Shown here in pieces: positions 46,948 through 58,720 of a stretch of 64,000 nucleotides of DNA. Position numbers and translations under genes: made by a program. How positions within the stretch are numbered: the stretch's first letter is position 1; each line of letters opens with the position of its first letter. Origin of the DNA: Aedes albopictus (lineage: Eukaryota > Arthropoda > Insecta > Diptera > Culicidae); NCBI RefSeq assembly GCF_035046485.1, contig NC_085138.1, forward strand, positions 269,867,694 to 269,931,693, in the 5' to 3' direction. Below the pieces are notes generated by a model. That model was not told where the DNA came from. It searched no databases and was given only the letters and a program-made list of their open reading frames with translations.

Positions 46948-47435
46948 AAGTCATCTCCAGACACCACCCTTCTGGGCCTACTCCAGAATATAATCCTAGC
47001 TACGCCAATGTAAATTATATATTGAACGTGTAAATTTCCACAAATAGTCACGTATCCTGTTAGAGCCCATGATGGATTACACGATCATAATGATACTTTA
47101 CAAGACATCTCGTGTAAATTTGCACTCAATTTAGTATTCCTTTTGTGGTCATGATTTCTCGCATATTTTAACATGATTTTTGGTTCTGTGTTTACACACA
47201 CTGATCAAGATAAAAACCAGAAAATCTCCAATGTCTAAAACGTTCTCCAAATTATTGCTGTATGCATTCAAGATGCAAACGGTGCCCAAATGAGCTTCAA
47301 ATGCGGTAACACAGTGTACCGAAGGCAACTTAGCAACCATAGTCAATACCACCGCCAACCTAGAATTCAAAAGCTCCCGCTGACATCGGGTTACTTGTTA
47401 GAAAATCTTACCGCATTTGGTGTTCCCGTATTTGA
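46948..47435. other. Spacer, nothing recognised
   Basis: Non-coding sequence between two MITE-type elements. Confidence 0.4.
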
Positions 47436-47439
47436 TATT

Positions 47440-48616
47440 CAGCCATTCCGTAGAAAAACGATATAGTGCATCTCCGATTGTCGTGAAACGTGATGAGCTT
47501 GTAGTTCTTCGGAAATAGTTAGACCCGTTGTTTTTTATTTCGTCATTAGGGTGACCAATTTTCATATAGGGTGGTCCAAAAAATTTAGGTTTTTCAAAAC
47601 TTAAAATTTTCAAAAAATCGTTACTTTTGAACCAGTTGACCGATTTTAAACTTCTTTTTTTATTTGAAAGCTATTGAATTGTAGTTTTCAGGAAAAATAC
47701 TTTTCTTGACTGTATTAACGAGATTTTTAACCCTAGGCTAGTTCATCTCGGGAGGAAAAATACGTTAAAGGGGCTAAAATGTAAAGAGTACTATAAAATA
47801 TGCAAATATATTAGTTTTTTCACGTTTTCATGGTCTCGGGACCAAAGAGGTACCCTGGTTTTATATTTTTATCAGAAAATTCAGGAAATTTGGCGTTACA
47901 TATAAAAAAATCAGAGATGTATGTTTTTTTAGTTTTTGAGATATGATTTTTTGAAAATAAAAGGTCAAATTTTCCCATACAAGACACTTTTTTATATTTG
48001 ATTATATATTGATTCCTTATCCATAATATCCATATCCATAATATTGGATACCAAAACCACCAGGAATCACTTTAAAAAGCAATACTATGCATAGTTTTAT
48101 GAGAATTTACAATTTCATGCAATTTTAGAGTAGCTAGTACTAAAATATGTGACTTTCTATATTCAAAAAATCATATCTCAAAAACAAAACAACATACATT
48201 TCTGAATTTTTGATATGTTACGCCAAATTTCCTGAATTTTCTGATAAAAATATAAAACCAGGGTACCTCTTTGGTCCCGAGACCATAAAAACGTGAAAAA
48301 AAAAACTAATATATTTGCATATTTTATAGTACTCTTTACATTTTAGCCCCTTTAACGTATTTTTCCTGAAAACTACAATTCAATAGCTTTCAATCAAAAA
48401 AAGAAGTTTAAAATCGGTCAAATGGTTCAAAAGTTACGATTTTTTGAAAATTTTTAGTTTTGTAAAACCTTGATTTTTTGGACCAGCCTATATGAAAATT
48501 GGTCACCCTAATGACGAAATAAAAAATACGGGTCTAATTATTTCCGAAGAACTACAAGCCCACCAAGTTTCACGACAATCCTAGATGCACTATATCGTTT
48601 TTCTATGGAATGGCTG
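47440..48616. mobile_element. 1177-bp foldback element with ~0.5-kb arms
   Basis: The left and right halves are inverted copies over almost their full length, from CAGCCATTCC at each end inward through TTGGTCACCCTAATGACG, TTCAATAGCTTTCA and GGTACCTCTTTGGTCC. TATT flanks both ends (47436-47439 and 48617-48620). The left arm has a 52-bp SINE-tail insertion that the right arm lacks. No coding sequence. Confidence 0.9.
47701..47752 (-). mobile_element. 52-bp truncated SINE tail
   Basis: Matches the 3' part of the SINE at 35245-35427 (GTATTAACGAGATTTTTA and CCTAGGCTAGTTCATCTCGG). Flanked by AGGAAAAATAC (47690-47700 and 47753-47763). Confidence 0.88.
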
Positions 48617-48620
48617 TATT

Positions 48621-49678
48621 TGCGTTTTGACTGCACACAGCAATACTTATACTTACAATGGTGAAGTTTCTCGCGCCATTTTATTCTGCCACGGAAAAGT
48701 TCTTAATGTAAGAATTTAAATTAACGACCATGGGTTAAACGAAATATATTGCACACAATTAAACACTGCTTCGTTACACATTGCTTACTACTCGGGATGA
48801 CGAATTTCCAATCAAACTTTGCACCATTGGTCGATTCGAAGCTTTCATGTGGCTACGACGCATCGTGCTGCCACAATCGCTATGGATTGTGTCCAATGTT
48901 TCCCTGTGTATACGCCACCATACTCAACCGGTTAGTAATGTTCCGAACTGTATTGATTAAAGCGTAAGTTCAACCAAATGCGCCATGGTTACCATTTATT
49001 AAATTATATAACGGTGATTAATTACCGCACATGAATCAGATGATTTATGTTTCACACTCAAATGTAGCACTTGAAGCACCACATCGGTATCCATATGCTA
49101 TTTCTACGTATACGAACGACCGTTAACCTTCTGAAGCATGTTCTGTGTAGAAATCACAGCTGTGTGGCCACAACCAGAGGCCTTGGAAACCAATGCTATA
49201 TTCCTGTTCACTGACTGGGCACTGCCTAACCAAGTGGAATGAATTCCGGCAAGCCTTCTGGGAAACATTTCTGGTTGTTGGAAGGGGGAACAGGGAAGGT
49301 GTTTGTGTGTAGTGGACAGCTATAGCTTCACTTGGAAGAATTGGAGCTATCTTTCAAAACAATTTATTGCCGTTTATAACCACGCACGAATATAACAAAA
49401 AAAAACGAAAGAAAAGCGTGCCATCCAAGGCCAGAGGGAGCAAAAATCCTATCAATTGGATGGGAAAAGCCGACGAAAAGTTTTCAGATTTCGCTCAACT
49501 CTATTTAACGTTGCCTACCATCTAGATGGCTAAAATGGGGGAGAGTGGGGTAAAGTACATAACCAAAGTTGACCTTTCAATTGATGTTATGTATTGATTT
49601 TAATTTATAAAAAAAACCGTTGGATCAAGAAAACATATAGTTGTTTTGATTCTCCCAGAAGACTGAAAAACCAGCAAC
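48621..49678. other. Spacer, no confirmed gene
   Basis: A 72-codon plus frame at 48749-48967 has no known domain. 49530-49560 reads 'agagtggggtaaagtaca', which resembles the end of a TA-type element, but I found no partner end. Confidence 0.35.
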
Positions 49679-49989
49679 GTAACTACCAGTGTTGGTAAAA
49701 TCATACTCAAAGCACACTCATGAACCGCTCCTGCGTGAGCAAACTCGCGCGCGATTCTGAATCACTTTCTCATTGGCGTAGCTAGGGGGGGGGGGGGGTT
49801 CCAGGGGTGCCTGGCACCCCCTAGAACAAATTTGGCACCCCCTAGAATTTTTCCTTCACAGTCACCAAAAAGTTAAAACTTTACACAATAATTCCAATAT
49901 TTATTAATGGCACATTTCAACAAAACTTAAGCACACCCGGAATTACTTATATAACTGTTGTACGTTTTGGCGTTTTAAATATTGGTAAG

Positions 49990-50520
49990 AACAATCAACA
50001 GACTTCTCCACAGATTCCTCCAGAAATACCTCTATCTATTCGTACAGTGATTTCTCTAGCCTTTCTTTATGGATTCCTCCCGATATTTCTCCAATAAACT
50101 TGCCTTAGGATACTCCAGGCAGTCCTGATGGGGTTGTACATACTAGAAATTTCTGCAGAGATTGATCCAGTAAATTCTGCTAGGATTTCTTTGGAAATTC
50201 TTACTATGTTTTTTCTCGAAATTCTTCTAAGGGTTTCTCTAAAAATTTCTTTTAGGATTTCTTCAGGAATTTCTGGTGGAATTATGCAAGAAATCTTCCT
50301 GGGATCCTTTCAGAAGCTCCTCCGGTGATTCTTCCAGGAATTCCTTCAGAGATTTCATTCAGAGATTCTTCCAAAAATTTCTCATGGAATTCCTCCAGGC
50401 GCTTATATTGGCGTTCATCCGGGAATTGTGACTAGGATTTCTCAAGCAACTCCTGCCGCGATTCTTCCAGCGATTTCTCTTCTTCTCTAAAAATTCTCAC
50501 TTTGATACCTTCTGGAATTC
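49990..50520. repeat. Degenerate 12-nt repeat tract
   Basis: AATTCCTCCAGA-type 12-mers, left of the TA-flanked element and continuous with the tract to its right. Confidence 0.78.
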
Positions 50521-50522
50521 TA

Positions 50523-51426
50523 CACGGTGTTTAATAAGTTCGGACACACAGTAAAATTGAATTTATTTCCCATCTGTAATTCAGATTTGCAAAGTGAATG
50601 TATTAATTGAAAGCTCACATAATACTGATCAAATACAGTATATGTTCGAAACAAACTGTCCTTTATCCTTTTGTAATAGTTGCAAATGTGTCTTAAGATC
50701 CTTTCAGCCGGCACGCACGTCTGTCATTGGTATTTCGTCTAGTTTTTATTGAGTAATGGTGTTAAGTTAAATCAAATTGGGTTGCTGTCCTCAGCATTAG
50801 TGGTAGCAACTATGGCCATACGAAATAATCTATAACATTCAGATTGGGTGAAGTACGGACTCATTTTATTTTGATCTTTAAAATTGCTAAAATTGCCGCT
50901 GTACCTGTTTAAATGATTTTTGTTTTGTCAAAAAGCAAGGCTGCGTTATATCTCAGTTTAACCCATCATTATCTTTTCCAAAACTTGATTATATGCCTAT
51001 TGTGGCAAATTTCATCCAAAATTGGCTTTATATAATGTATTTATGCCTTTTTCATAGATTTAAGCACATTTTGACTAAACTTGCAAATTTATCACCATAT
51101 CATCACTGAAATAGCAGTGTAAAGTTTTTGTCTATTAATTTAGTTATTCTAATTTAGTATAGTGAGATGTAAACTCAAAAGTTAACGTTTTAGACTTCTG
51201 TAGCTTGAGCAACTTATCGAAAATTATTCCAGCGTGCCGGAGATAACAAACTTTAGATACATCTAAGGCTTATAAAAAAAGTAGAAAAATACTTTATTCA
51301 AACCATGTGCTATATATGATCAGTGTTATATGACCTTTCAATAAATACATTTACTCTGAAAATCTGAATTACAGATGTGAAATTAATTCATGTTATATGG
51401 TGTATCCCAACTTATTGAACACCGTG
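50523..51426. mobile_element. 904-bp TA-flanked mariner-like element
   Basis: The ends CACGGTGTTTAATAAGTT and, inverted, CACGGTGTTCAATAAGTT are flanked by TA (50521-50522 and 51427-51428). A further inner match is 'catctgtaattcagatttt'. No transposase frame. It interrupts the 12-nt tract. Confidence 0.9.
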
Positions 51427-51428
51427 TA

Positions 51429-53310
51429 CTAGGTAAGTTCTTCCGGAAGATCTCCCTGAGATTTTTATATAAAATCCCTTCATTGATTCTTCCATACATT
51501 TCTTCAAGGACATATCCAGGACTTTCTACAGAGGTTCTTCCAGAAATTCTACAGGGGATTTCCCCAAGAACTTCTATTGGCCTTCTTTCATGAATTTAAT
51601 CTGGAATTCTTCAAGCAATTCTCATTAGGACTCCTTCAGAAATACTTTTAGGGGTTTCTCCTAGCATACTTACTTGCTGCAATACTTTCGGGAAAACTTC
51701 CTGAGATTCCTCCAGAAATTCCTCCTGCGATTCCATCAGGAATTCCTCCAGTACCTATACTTTTACCGATTCATTCAAGGAGAACTGTAGGTATTCCTCC
51801 AGGAATTTGTTAGAGGAACTTCTCTTTAGATACCTCAGGATTCTAGGATTTCTCTAGAAATTACTTCTATGATAGCTCCAAGAATTCTAGGAATTCCTCC
51901 AGATATTCCAGCTGTGACTGCTCAAGCATATCATGCGGGTCTTCCAGCTATCCTTCCTCCAGAAATTCTAACTGTGGTACTTCAGAAATTATTCTACGGA
52001 TTCTTCTGGAGCTTTCTCCTGGCTTTTTGCTGAGATCTTTTCAGGCAATCTTCCTGTTTTTTTTTGCAGAAATTCCTTTGGTTGCTCCACCAGGGATTTC
52101 TCCAAGCACTAACCCAGGAATTCATCCAGAGATTTTATCCAAATATTCTGCCAGAAAATCCTCATAGAATTCCTGCAGAAACTTTTTTTGGGCTTTCTCC
52201 AAGAATACCTCAAGCCACTCCTTCTGTGATTCTTCCAGTAATTCCTCCAGAAATTCTTTATTCGAATTTATTCTACCATTATGGCTGGAATTCTCCCTGA
52301 GATTCTTTCAGAAAATCTTCCTGCGATTCCTTCAGGGCCTTCTGTATAGATTCTTCCTAAATACCTCTACTGGTTCTTGCAGGGACTTCTCTAGGTAATC
52401 CAAGAATTTTTTCTTTGGATTCCCCCGGTATTCCTAATGGGGTTTCTCTAGAATTTTGAGGATTTCAGCTGAGGTTTCTTCAGTGATACATCCCAGAATC
52501 CTTCTAAGAATACCTCCTGAGATTTTTCTTGCGATTTCTTCAGAAACTCTCCGGTGATTCGTCTAGGAATTTTTATCCAAGATATTTTGTCCACGGATTC
52601 TCTCATAAATTCCCCATGGGATTCCTACAGGAACTCCTCTTGGCCTTCATCCAGGAATTTCAACTGGATTTCTCAAGCTATTCCTGTTTTGGTTCTTCCA
52701 GCAATTCCTCCTAAGACTCCTCCAGTCATTCTTACTGTAATACCTCCCAGAATTCTTCTAGGAATTCTTCTAATAATTTCTCCAGGAATTGCTTCAAAAA
52801 ACTTGATGGGATCTCCTAGGAGTCTTGCAGAAGTACCTCCGGTGTGTCCTCCTGGAAATCCTAAAAAAAATATGGGATTTCTCCAAATATTTCTTGTTGA
52901 ACTTCTCCAGGAACTCCTCCTAGGATTCCATAAGCGATTTCTGCTGCTTCTAATATTTCAGGAATGCCTCCTAGGTCTCCTCAAGAAATTTTTTCTGTGA
53001 TACCCGCAGGAATCCCTCTAGAGATTTGTCCTGGAATTCTTGCCGGGATTCTTCTAGGCAGTTTTCCTAGGATACTTCCATAAATGTCTTTGATTCTTCC
53101 AGGGATTTTTCTAAAGACTCATCCAGGAATGCATGGATTACTCTGAAAATTAATCATGGTATTACACCTGGAACTCCTCTTGGCCTTCTTCAAGGCCAGC
53201 TTCAAGGCTAGCTGAAGGAATCCCTATAGAAATCTAGAGAAATTCCTGAACGAATTTCGAGAATAGTTGGAATTTCCAGAAAAAATCTAAAAGGTATTAC
53301 TAGAGAAATC
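51429..53310. repeat. Degenerate 12-nt repeat tract, best preserved example
   Basis: At 52735-52800 four successive units read AATTCTTCTAGG, AATTCTTCTAAT, AATTTCTCCAGG, AATTGCTTCAAA, which fixes the period at 12. Translations such as IPPxIPPx or FLQEFLQE (52064-52300, 52554-53000) come from this periodicity. Confidence 0.9.
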
Positions 53311-53512
53311 TCATAGGAATGTACGGGAAAAACTTGTAATTAATTAGAACGCACAGAATGTTGCTAATTGAATAAATGAGAGATGAATTTGTGGAATTCA
53401 ATCGCGTTCTGCTGGGATTCGAGAACACACGGCCCCGTATTTGCTAAACCGCAGTATGGCTATTTCTTTGAAGGTTCCTTAGGCATGGTTGTTTTTTTTT
53501 TAATTTCTACGG
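53311..53512. other. Spacer
   Basis: Non-coding. The minus strand near 53400-53450 has TCTCGAATCCCAG, a weak B-box-like word. Confidence 0.3.
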
Positions 53513-53514
53513 TA

Positions 53515-54774
53515 CACACTTAAAACACTTATGGGCCCATATAGCCGAGGCGGTAAACGCACGGGTATTCAGCATGACCATGCTGAGGGTGACGGGTTCG
53601 ATTCCCGGTCAGTCCAGGATCTTTTCGTAAAGGAAATTTCCTTGACTTCCTTGGGCATAGAGTATCTTCGTGCCTGCCACACGATATACACATTCAAAAT
53701 GGTCATTGGCAGAGGAAGCTCTCAGTTAATAACTGTGGAAGTGCTCATTGACCACTAAGCTGAGAAGCAGGCTTTGTCCCAGTGAGGACGTTACGCCAAG
53801 AAGAAAGAAGAAGAAGAAACTTAAAACATATTCTCGAGCTCGGCAACAAAAAATGCCGAGTACGAACGGCAACTCAAAGAATTGCTGATTTTCCAGCAAT
53901 CGGAAATACTTTTGCTGAGATTCGTTAAAAATATTTACCGAAATTCCGGAAAATAACAACTGTACACCGAACATCGGCAAAATAATTAACTGAACTGTTC
54001 GGCTAACAATAAATTTGCCGAAATCAGCAAATGCTTTTGACGAGATTTCGGTAAAGGCGCTTCATTTTGCTGACATTCAGCAAACGCAGCTGTCACTTTT
54101 TTAGCCGCTTCATTCCCTTCAGCATCACCATTTTCTTCCGAGTGTCCGAAGTCCAAGTGCAAAATTTGTATTACTTTTTGTGATAGGCTGCAAACAAATC
54201 CTAAATTCAGAAGACGGTAAGCAAATATTCGGTGCTTCAAAAAGCCTTTTGTGTGGTGATATATTGGTTGTGAGTATTTAACTTTTGCTTTTTTTCTCTT
54301 TTTAAGTTGTAGACGCCTCGATGAACGTACATTTTGCCATGAAGTTAATGTTGATTTTTTTGACCAGCTGAAGCGGCTTACAAACCAACCAACCAACCAA
54401 CCAAAACTGTATTATTTATTTGTTACCATTTGTTTTAACACGAAATACATGAACAAAACAAAACAGAATAGATTGGATGATTTATTTGTGGAAATAACTA
54501 CCAATGATCTGGGTGGATCTCGACAAAATTGCTGACAATTCATTATATGCTCAAATTAGCTGATTATTCGGCAATTAATGTTTTGTTTTGATTATTTTTG
54601 CCGAGCTGACAGCAAAATTTTTGCCGAGATTTTCGGCAATTTTTGACATTATGTCAAATTTTGGATTGCCGAAACGCTCAGCATATGAACTTTTGCCGAG
54701 ATGATTGCTGAGCGCTAGGCTGTGCAAATCTCGGCAATTATTTTGCTGAGCTTCGGCAGAAAAATCTAAGTGTG
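53515..54774. mobile_element. TA-flanked element with GCCGA/TCGGC repeats
   Basis: The ends CACACTTA are inverted copies flanked by TA (53513-53514 and 54775-54776). Both subterminal regions are dense in TGCCGAG, CTCGGCA and GCTGA words. A SINE is inserted close to the left end. The body includes a 136-codon minus frame (53986-54396) with Lys/Gln-rich ordinary composition but no known transposase motif, and a CCAA run at 54379-54400. Confidence 0.78.
53528..53818 (+). mobile_element. Full-length tRNA-derived SINE (~290 bp)
   Basis: A box TAGCCGAGGCGGTAAACGC and B box GGGTTCGATTCCC are followed by the body 'cttgacttccttgggcatag' and an AAGAAGAAGAAA tail. ACTTAAAACA flanks it (53518-53527 and 53819-53828). 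Confidence 0.92.
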
Positions 54775-54839
54775 TAGTTTCATTGTAACCAGACAAACAT
54801 TTTAGCTTTTTAGGAGAGGAACAAACCATTCTTAAGAAA

Positions 54840-55227
54840 ACTATAGTTTAAGAAACTACCAAAGGCTTCACTAAAAGAATTCCCGAAGGAATTGCCAGAA
54901 ATATATTTGGAAAATTTTAAAAAGCAAATATCAATAGAATTGTTGACATTGACAAAACATCGCTTGAAAGACTACTAAAAAATTGGCGAAGGAACTTCCG
55001 AGAAAACATTTCAAAAGATTTGCCAATGGAATAAAAAAAAGCCAAATAAACTCCTAGTGGAGTTTCCGAAGAAATTTCCAAAGTAATTAACGATGATTTT
55101 TTAAAAAAATGCGTAAAAAGTGTTTAGTATCAAATTCCAGACATATTACCAAATAAATTATTAAAGAAATTGTCGAAAAAAATTGCCAGAGATTTATAAA
55201 AGAAGTCATAATTAAAATAAATTGCAC
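54840..55227. repeat. Degenerate 12-nt tract, reverse orientation
   Basis: Imperfect GGAATTGCCAGA and GGAACTTCCGAG type words, more decayed than elsewhere. Confidence 0.6.
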
Positions 55228-55239
55228 AACAATTTTCAA

Positions 55240-55301
55240 TTGATTGATTGATTGATTTGTCTTTATTAGAGAGACTTTCAGCCCTTGGCTGGTTCGTCTC
55301 T
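55240..55301 (-). mobile_element. 62-bp retroposon tail
   Basis: TTGATTGATTGATTG repeat followed by 'agagagactttcagccctt'. Flanked by AACAATTTTCAA (55228-55239 and 55302-55313). Same family as 25155-25215. Confidence 0.85.
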
Positions 55302-55313
55302 AACAATTTTCAA

Positions 55314-55735
55314 GTAAATTGCCCGGGAATATTCCCTGAGGAATTACCGAAACAATGTTTTGTCGAAAACATAAATTGCTCTGAAAATGTATTCCTAATC
55401 AATGCATTCAATCCACAAAACAAAGGGGTTGTGATGATTGTAAAGTTCAAACTGAAAATACAAATTCCATGTATGATTACGTATAATGTTATCAAGTTCT
55501 CAAACCTCACATGGCAGGGAGAGTGTTAAGCCAGTAAAACGGTTCGGATTAAAAAAAAACTGTTCTTTAAAATATAGCGCGATTAAATTTTCGTGCTAAT
55601 TTGTCCCGCGACACAGTATATCATTGTACTAAGAAGTTGAAGGTGGATCGGTAGGTATTTTTTTTACAAATTAAAAGCAAAACAACCTCGAAGCCACTGA
55701 AACTGGCACCCCCCAGGCACCCCCTAGGAAAAAAT
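55314..55735. other. Inner hAT element body, no gene
   Basis: The 93-codon plus frame at 55248-55529 starts within the retroposon tail and has no motif. Confidence 0.4.
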
Positions 55736-56075
55736 CCTAGATACGCCAATGCACTTTCTCACGCGCGAGATTTTTATGCAAAATCTCGCTCTCACGAGTC
55801 AAGCGCCGAAATCTCGTTCGCTTGTAAAACGAATCCAATTCAATTTGAACGACATCCAATGTTGTTGTACGATAGATTTGCTTTTGTTCTATCATATAAT
55901 CCTAAAAACATCGATGTAAGTAATAAGAATACCAAGAAATAAAGCAATGAGCGAAATCGCGAGTCAACTCAAGCATGATTTTTTCGGCGGTGAGTTTAGC
56001 GAGTCAAGAATCGCGCGTGAAACAACTCAAGCATGAGATTTGAGAATTTGAGTTTTTACCAACACTGGTAACTAC

Positions 56076-57120
56076 AGAAAGTATGAAACAAACTTCAATT
56101 CTCTTTTAAATCATACTTAAGTCAGATTCATTGGTTATTTGGTTCAACATACATAGGTCAATGAATTGAAACTAGTAACTGAAGGAGACGCGTGGTATTT
56201 TGTTTAAACGTTAAATAAGGAATTATTTCTACAGCAAATTCGCATGCTTACTATTCAACAGTAGCAGCAATGGATATGACTTCTAGACAACATGTGAAAA
56301 GGGCGGAACAATCATTGCACACCTCAGCTTCTTCCGTTGTCTTAATACAGCTAAATTTCCTGGAAACGCTTACTTATTTACATTTGCTATTCATTTTTTT
56401 TTTAATTCTATCTTCAATCCCAAGGAACCATTTCTACTCACGGCCCCTCAAAACCCACAAGTCGCATCGTACGGCAATCGTTGAATCAGGCCTGGCCGGG
56501 TGTTTAACAATAGATTGCATTGAGCCATTCAGGAGGAAAAGTGTGCAGGAGAAAGCAAAAAAATAGCGCCTTTATTTGTCCGGACCAGATCGATGAAGCA
56601 TTCGAAGTGGGTTGGAGCCGATGAGGAATTGAAAGTCGTTGTCGTCGATTTACGTAGAAGAACTTCGATCATCACATCATCGTCATCATCATCATCATAC
56701 TCGGCGTGGCGTTTCATTCATTTGCGAAACGGAACGTATTTGTGTTATTATTCGGAAGAAATCGCTTTCCATTTGTCGAGTTTTATTGAATGGAGTTGAG
56801 GAAAAAGCCAACAGAGGCATGGACACAGTCAAAGAGGCGTTTACTGAAATAGATTGGAGGAGATGATCTGGAATTTCGCCAAAAATAGTTAAAGGCTGAG
56901 TTTACTATTGCATTCAGAGACAAATTAAACAGACGCTTCGAAAAACTCGTAGAAATAAATATCATTCATATATGTATGACAAGCTGATTAAGTCTGGTGC
57001 GGGTACCATTGATTCTTCACGCAACTGAAAGAATAGTATCATACCGAACCAATTCTATCCCAATCGACCAAAAAATGAATGAAAAACATGAGTTTTCACA
57101 AAAAAGTCATTTCGTTGTTT
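56076..57120. other. Spacer, no confirmed gene
   Basis: A 98-codon plus frame at 56270-56566 has one hydrophobic stretch near residues 30-50 and a basic end, no known family. A short TCA/CAT microsatellite lies at 56665-56698 and produces Ser or Asp runs. Confidence 0.3.
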
Positions 57121-57124
57121 ATGC

Positions 57125-57335
57125 TTCGATATAACGTACACAATTTTTTTCCCCAATTTTCACTAATTCTGGGTAAAAAGGCTAATGATGCAACAAAACA
57201 TTGATTTAAGTGTTTTCTTAGTTTATCTGGGAGTTATTAGTGGAAAAAAATGAAATTTTTCAATGTTGTACGTTATATCGAATACGTTATATAGAGGGTA
57301 CGCTATATCGAGGGTACGTTATATCGAAGAGTACC
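57125..57335. mobile_element. ~210-bp MITE-like element
   Basis: CTTCGATATAACGTAC on the left pairs with GTACGTTATATCGAAG on the right. TACGTTATATCGA-type words recur at least three more times near the right end. Confidence 0.7.
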
Positions 57336-57404
57336 TGAACGCCACTATATGTACTCGGATTGTGGCTGCCGCTCTCCATCCCCGGTCGCGCCCAATGCTC
57401 GCTA

Positions 57405-57667
57405 GGTCACGCTCCACCTAGTCCGCCCATCGTGCTCTCTGCGCTCCACGGCTTCTTGTGCAAACCGGATCAGTAGCAAACACCAGCTTTGCAGGGTTGT
57501 TGACCGGCTTTGGCCACCTTCTGGACGCAGGGCTCGCCGTAAAGTGCAGCGAGCTCGTGGTTCATCCTTCTCCGACACACACCGTTCTCCTGCACACCGC
57601 CGAAGATCGTCCTTAGCACGCGTCGCTCGAAAACTCCGAGTGCTTGCAGGTCCTCCTCGAGCATGGT
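57405..57667 (-). pseudogene. RTE LINE 2: RT thumb and C-terminal remnant
   Basis: The frame at 57664-57470 reads ALGVFERRVLRTIFGG and ENGVCRRRMNHEL, matching the thumb/C-terminal region of the other copy (LGVFERKVLRTVLGG and ENGVWRRRMNHEL). A TGG-to-TGC-type change and later frame breaks follow. The element tail is degraded. Confidence 0.8.
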
Positions 57668-58267
57668 TCATGTCTCGTGTCCGTAGAGGACCACCGGTCT
57701 TATTAGCGTTTTGTACATGGTGCATTTGGTGCGTGGGTGAATCTTTTTCGACCGCAGTTTCTTCTGGAGCCCGTAGTAGGCCCAGCTTCCGCTGATGATG
57801 CGCCTCCGAATTTCTCGACAGACGTTGTCAGTCGTCAGTAAGGATCCGAGGTGGACGAATTCCTCCACCACCTCGAAAGTATCCCCGTCTATCGTAACAT
57901 TACTACCCAATCGGATCCGGTCGTGTTCGGTTCCGCCTACCCGCATGTACTTTGTCTTAGCCGCATTCACCACCAGTCCGACCTTTGCTGCTTCGCGTTT
58001 CAGCTCTGCAACCGTTCCAAATGTTCTGGCGATAATGTCCATGTCGTCCGCAAAGCACACAAATTGACCGAATTTTGTGAAAATCGTTCCCCAGCTGTTG
58101 AGCCCGGCTCGTCGCATAACACCTTCCAGAGCGATGATGAAGAGTAGGCATGAGAGTCCATCACCTTGTCGCAGTCCCCGGCAAGATTCGAATGAACTGG
58201 ATAGTTCACCCGTAACCCTTGCTTTAATCAGTCTAGTCAGCTTCCCAGGAAAGCCGTTTTCGTCCAC
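57668..58267 (-). pseudogene. RTE LINE 2: reverse transcriptase palm
   Basis: A 199-residue open frame carrying the catalytic part of the RT: GLRQGDGLSCLLF around 31-43 and CFADDMDII around 70-78 with both Asp. Then NAAKTKYM, a short insert, and YLG-like HLGSLLTTDN, ending YKTLIRPVVLYGHET. The first catalytic Asp (FIDFKAAYD in the other copy) lies upstream across a frame break near 58275. Copy is inactive. Confidence 0.9.
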
Positions 58268-58269
58268 GA

Positions 58270-58720
58270 TTTTCCATAGCCCTACGCGGTCGATACTGTC
58301 GTATGCCGCCTTGAAGTCGATGAACAGGTGACCTGGTATTCACGGCATTTCTGGAGAATTTGCCGCACGGTGAAGATCTGGTCCGTTGTCGAGCGGCCGA
58401 CGATGAAGCCGGCTTGATAACTTCCCACGAACTCATTCGTTTTAGTTGACAGATGACGGAAAATGATCTGGGATAGCACTTCGTAGGCAGCATTCAAAAT
58501 AGTGATCGCCCTGAAGTTTTCACATTCCAAATGGTAAGCCTTTCTTGTGAATGGGGCTAATTACCCCTTCCTTCCACTTATCCGGTAGCTGATCGGTTTC
58601 CCAGATCCTGACTATCAGCCGATGCATATAGGTGGCCAACTTTTCTGAGCCCATCTTGATGAGTTCAGCTGCGATCATCCTTACCAGCTGCTTTGTTGGT
58701 TTTGAGCTGATGAATGGCAT
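58270..58720 (-). pseudogene. RTE LINE 2: RT fingers
   Basis: Two frames (58720-58520 and 58530-58282) hold consecutive RT pieces. The first has ETDQLPDKWKEG and SPIHKKG. The second has ENFRAITILNAAYEVLSQ and QAGFIVGRSTTDQIF. They overlap by a few bases in different phases, marking a one- or two-base shift near 58525. A further shift after REYQVTCS leads to the palm. Confidence 0.88.

Larger units (their letters stand above)
49771..55751. mobile_element. Inner hAT-type element, ~6 kb, non-coding
   Basis: The ends CATTGGCGTAGCTAGG and, inverted, CATTGGCGTATCTAGG are flanked by CACTTTCT on both sides (49763-49770 and 55752-55759). Inside each end lies GGCACCCCCTAG text. No hAT transposase frame. 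The load is a 12-nt repeat tract, a TA-flanked 904-bp element, a CACACTTA element with a SINE, and a SINE tail. Confidence 0.9.
49687..56067. mobile_element. Outer hAT-type element, split
   Basis: The ends CAGTGTTGGTAAAA are inverted copies. The exact 8-bp duplication GTAACTAC flanks them (49679-49686 and 56068-56075). Without the inner element the remainder is about 390 bp, a non-coding MITE with CGAGTCAAG and ACTCAAGCATGA repeats. Confidence 0.92.

Noticed and set aside
49530..56180. A third, outermost element around the nested hAT pair
   Set aside because: 'gagtggggtaaagtac' at 49533 looks like an element end and some words near 56130-56170 are similar, but I could not find a matching inverted end or duplication.
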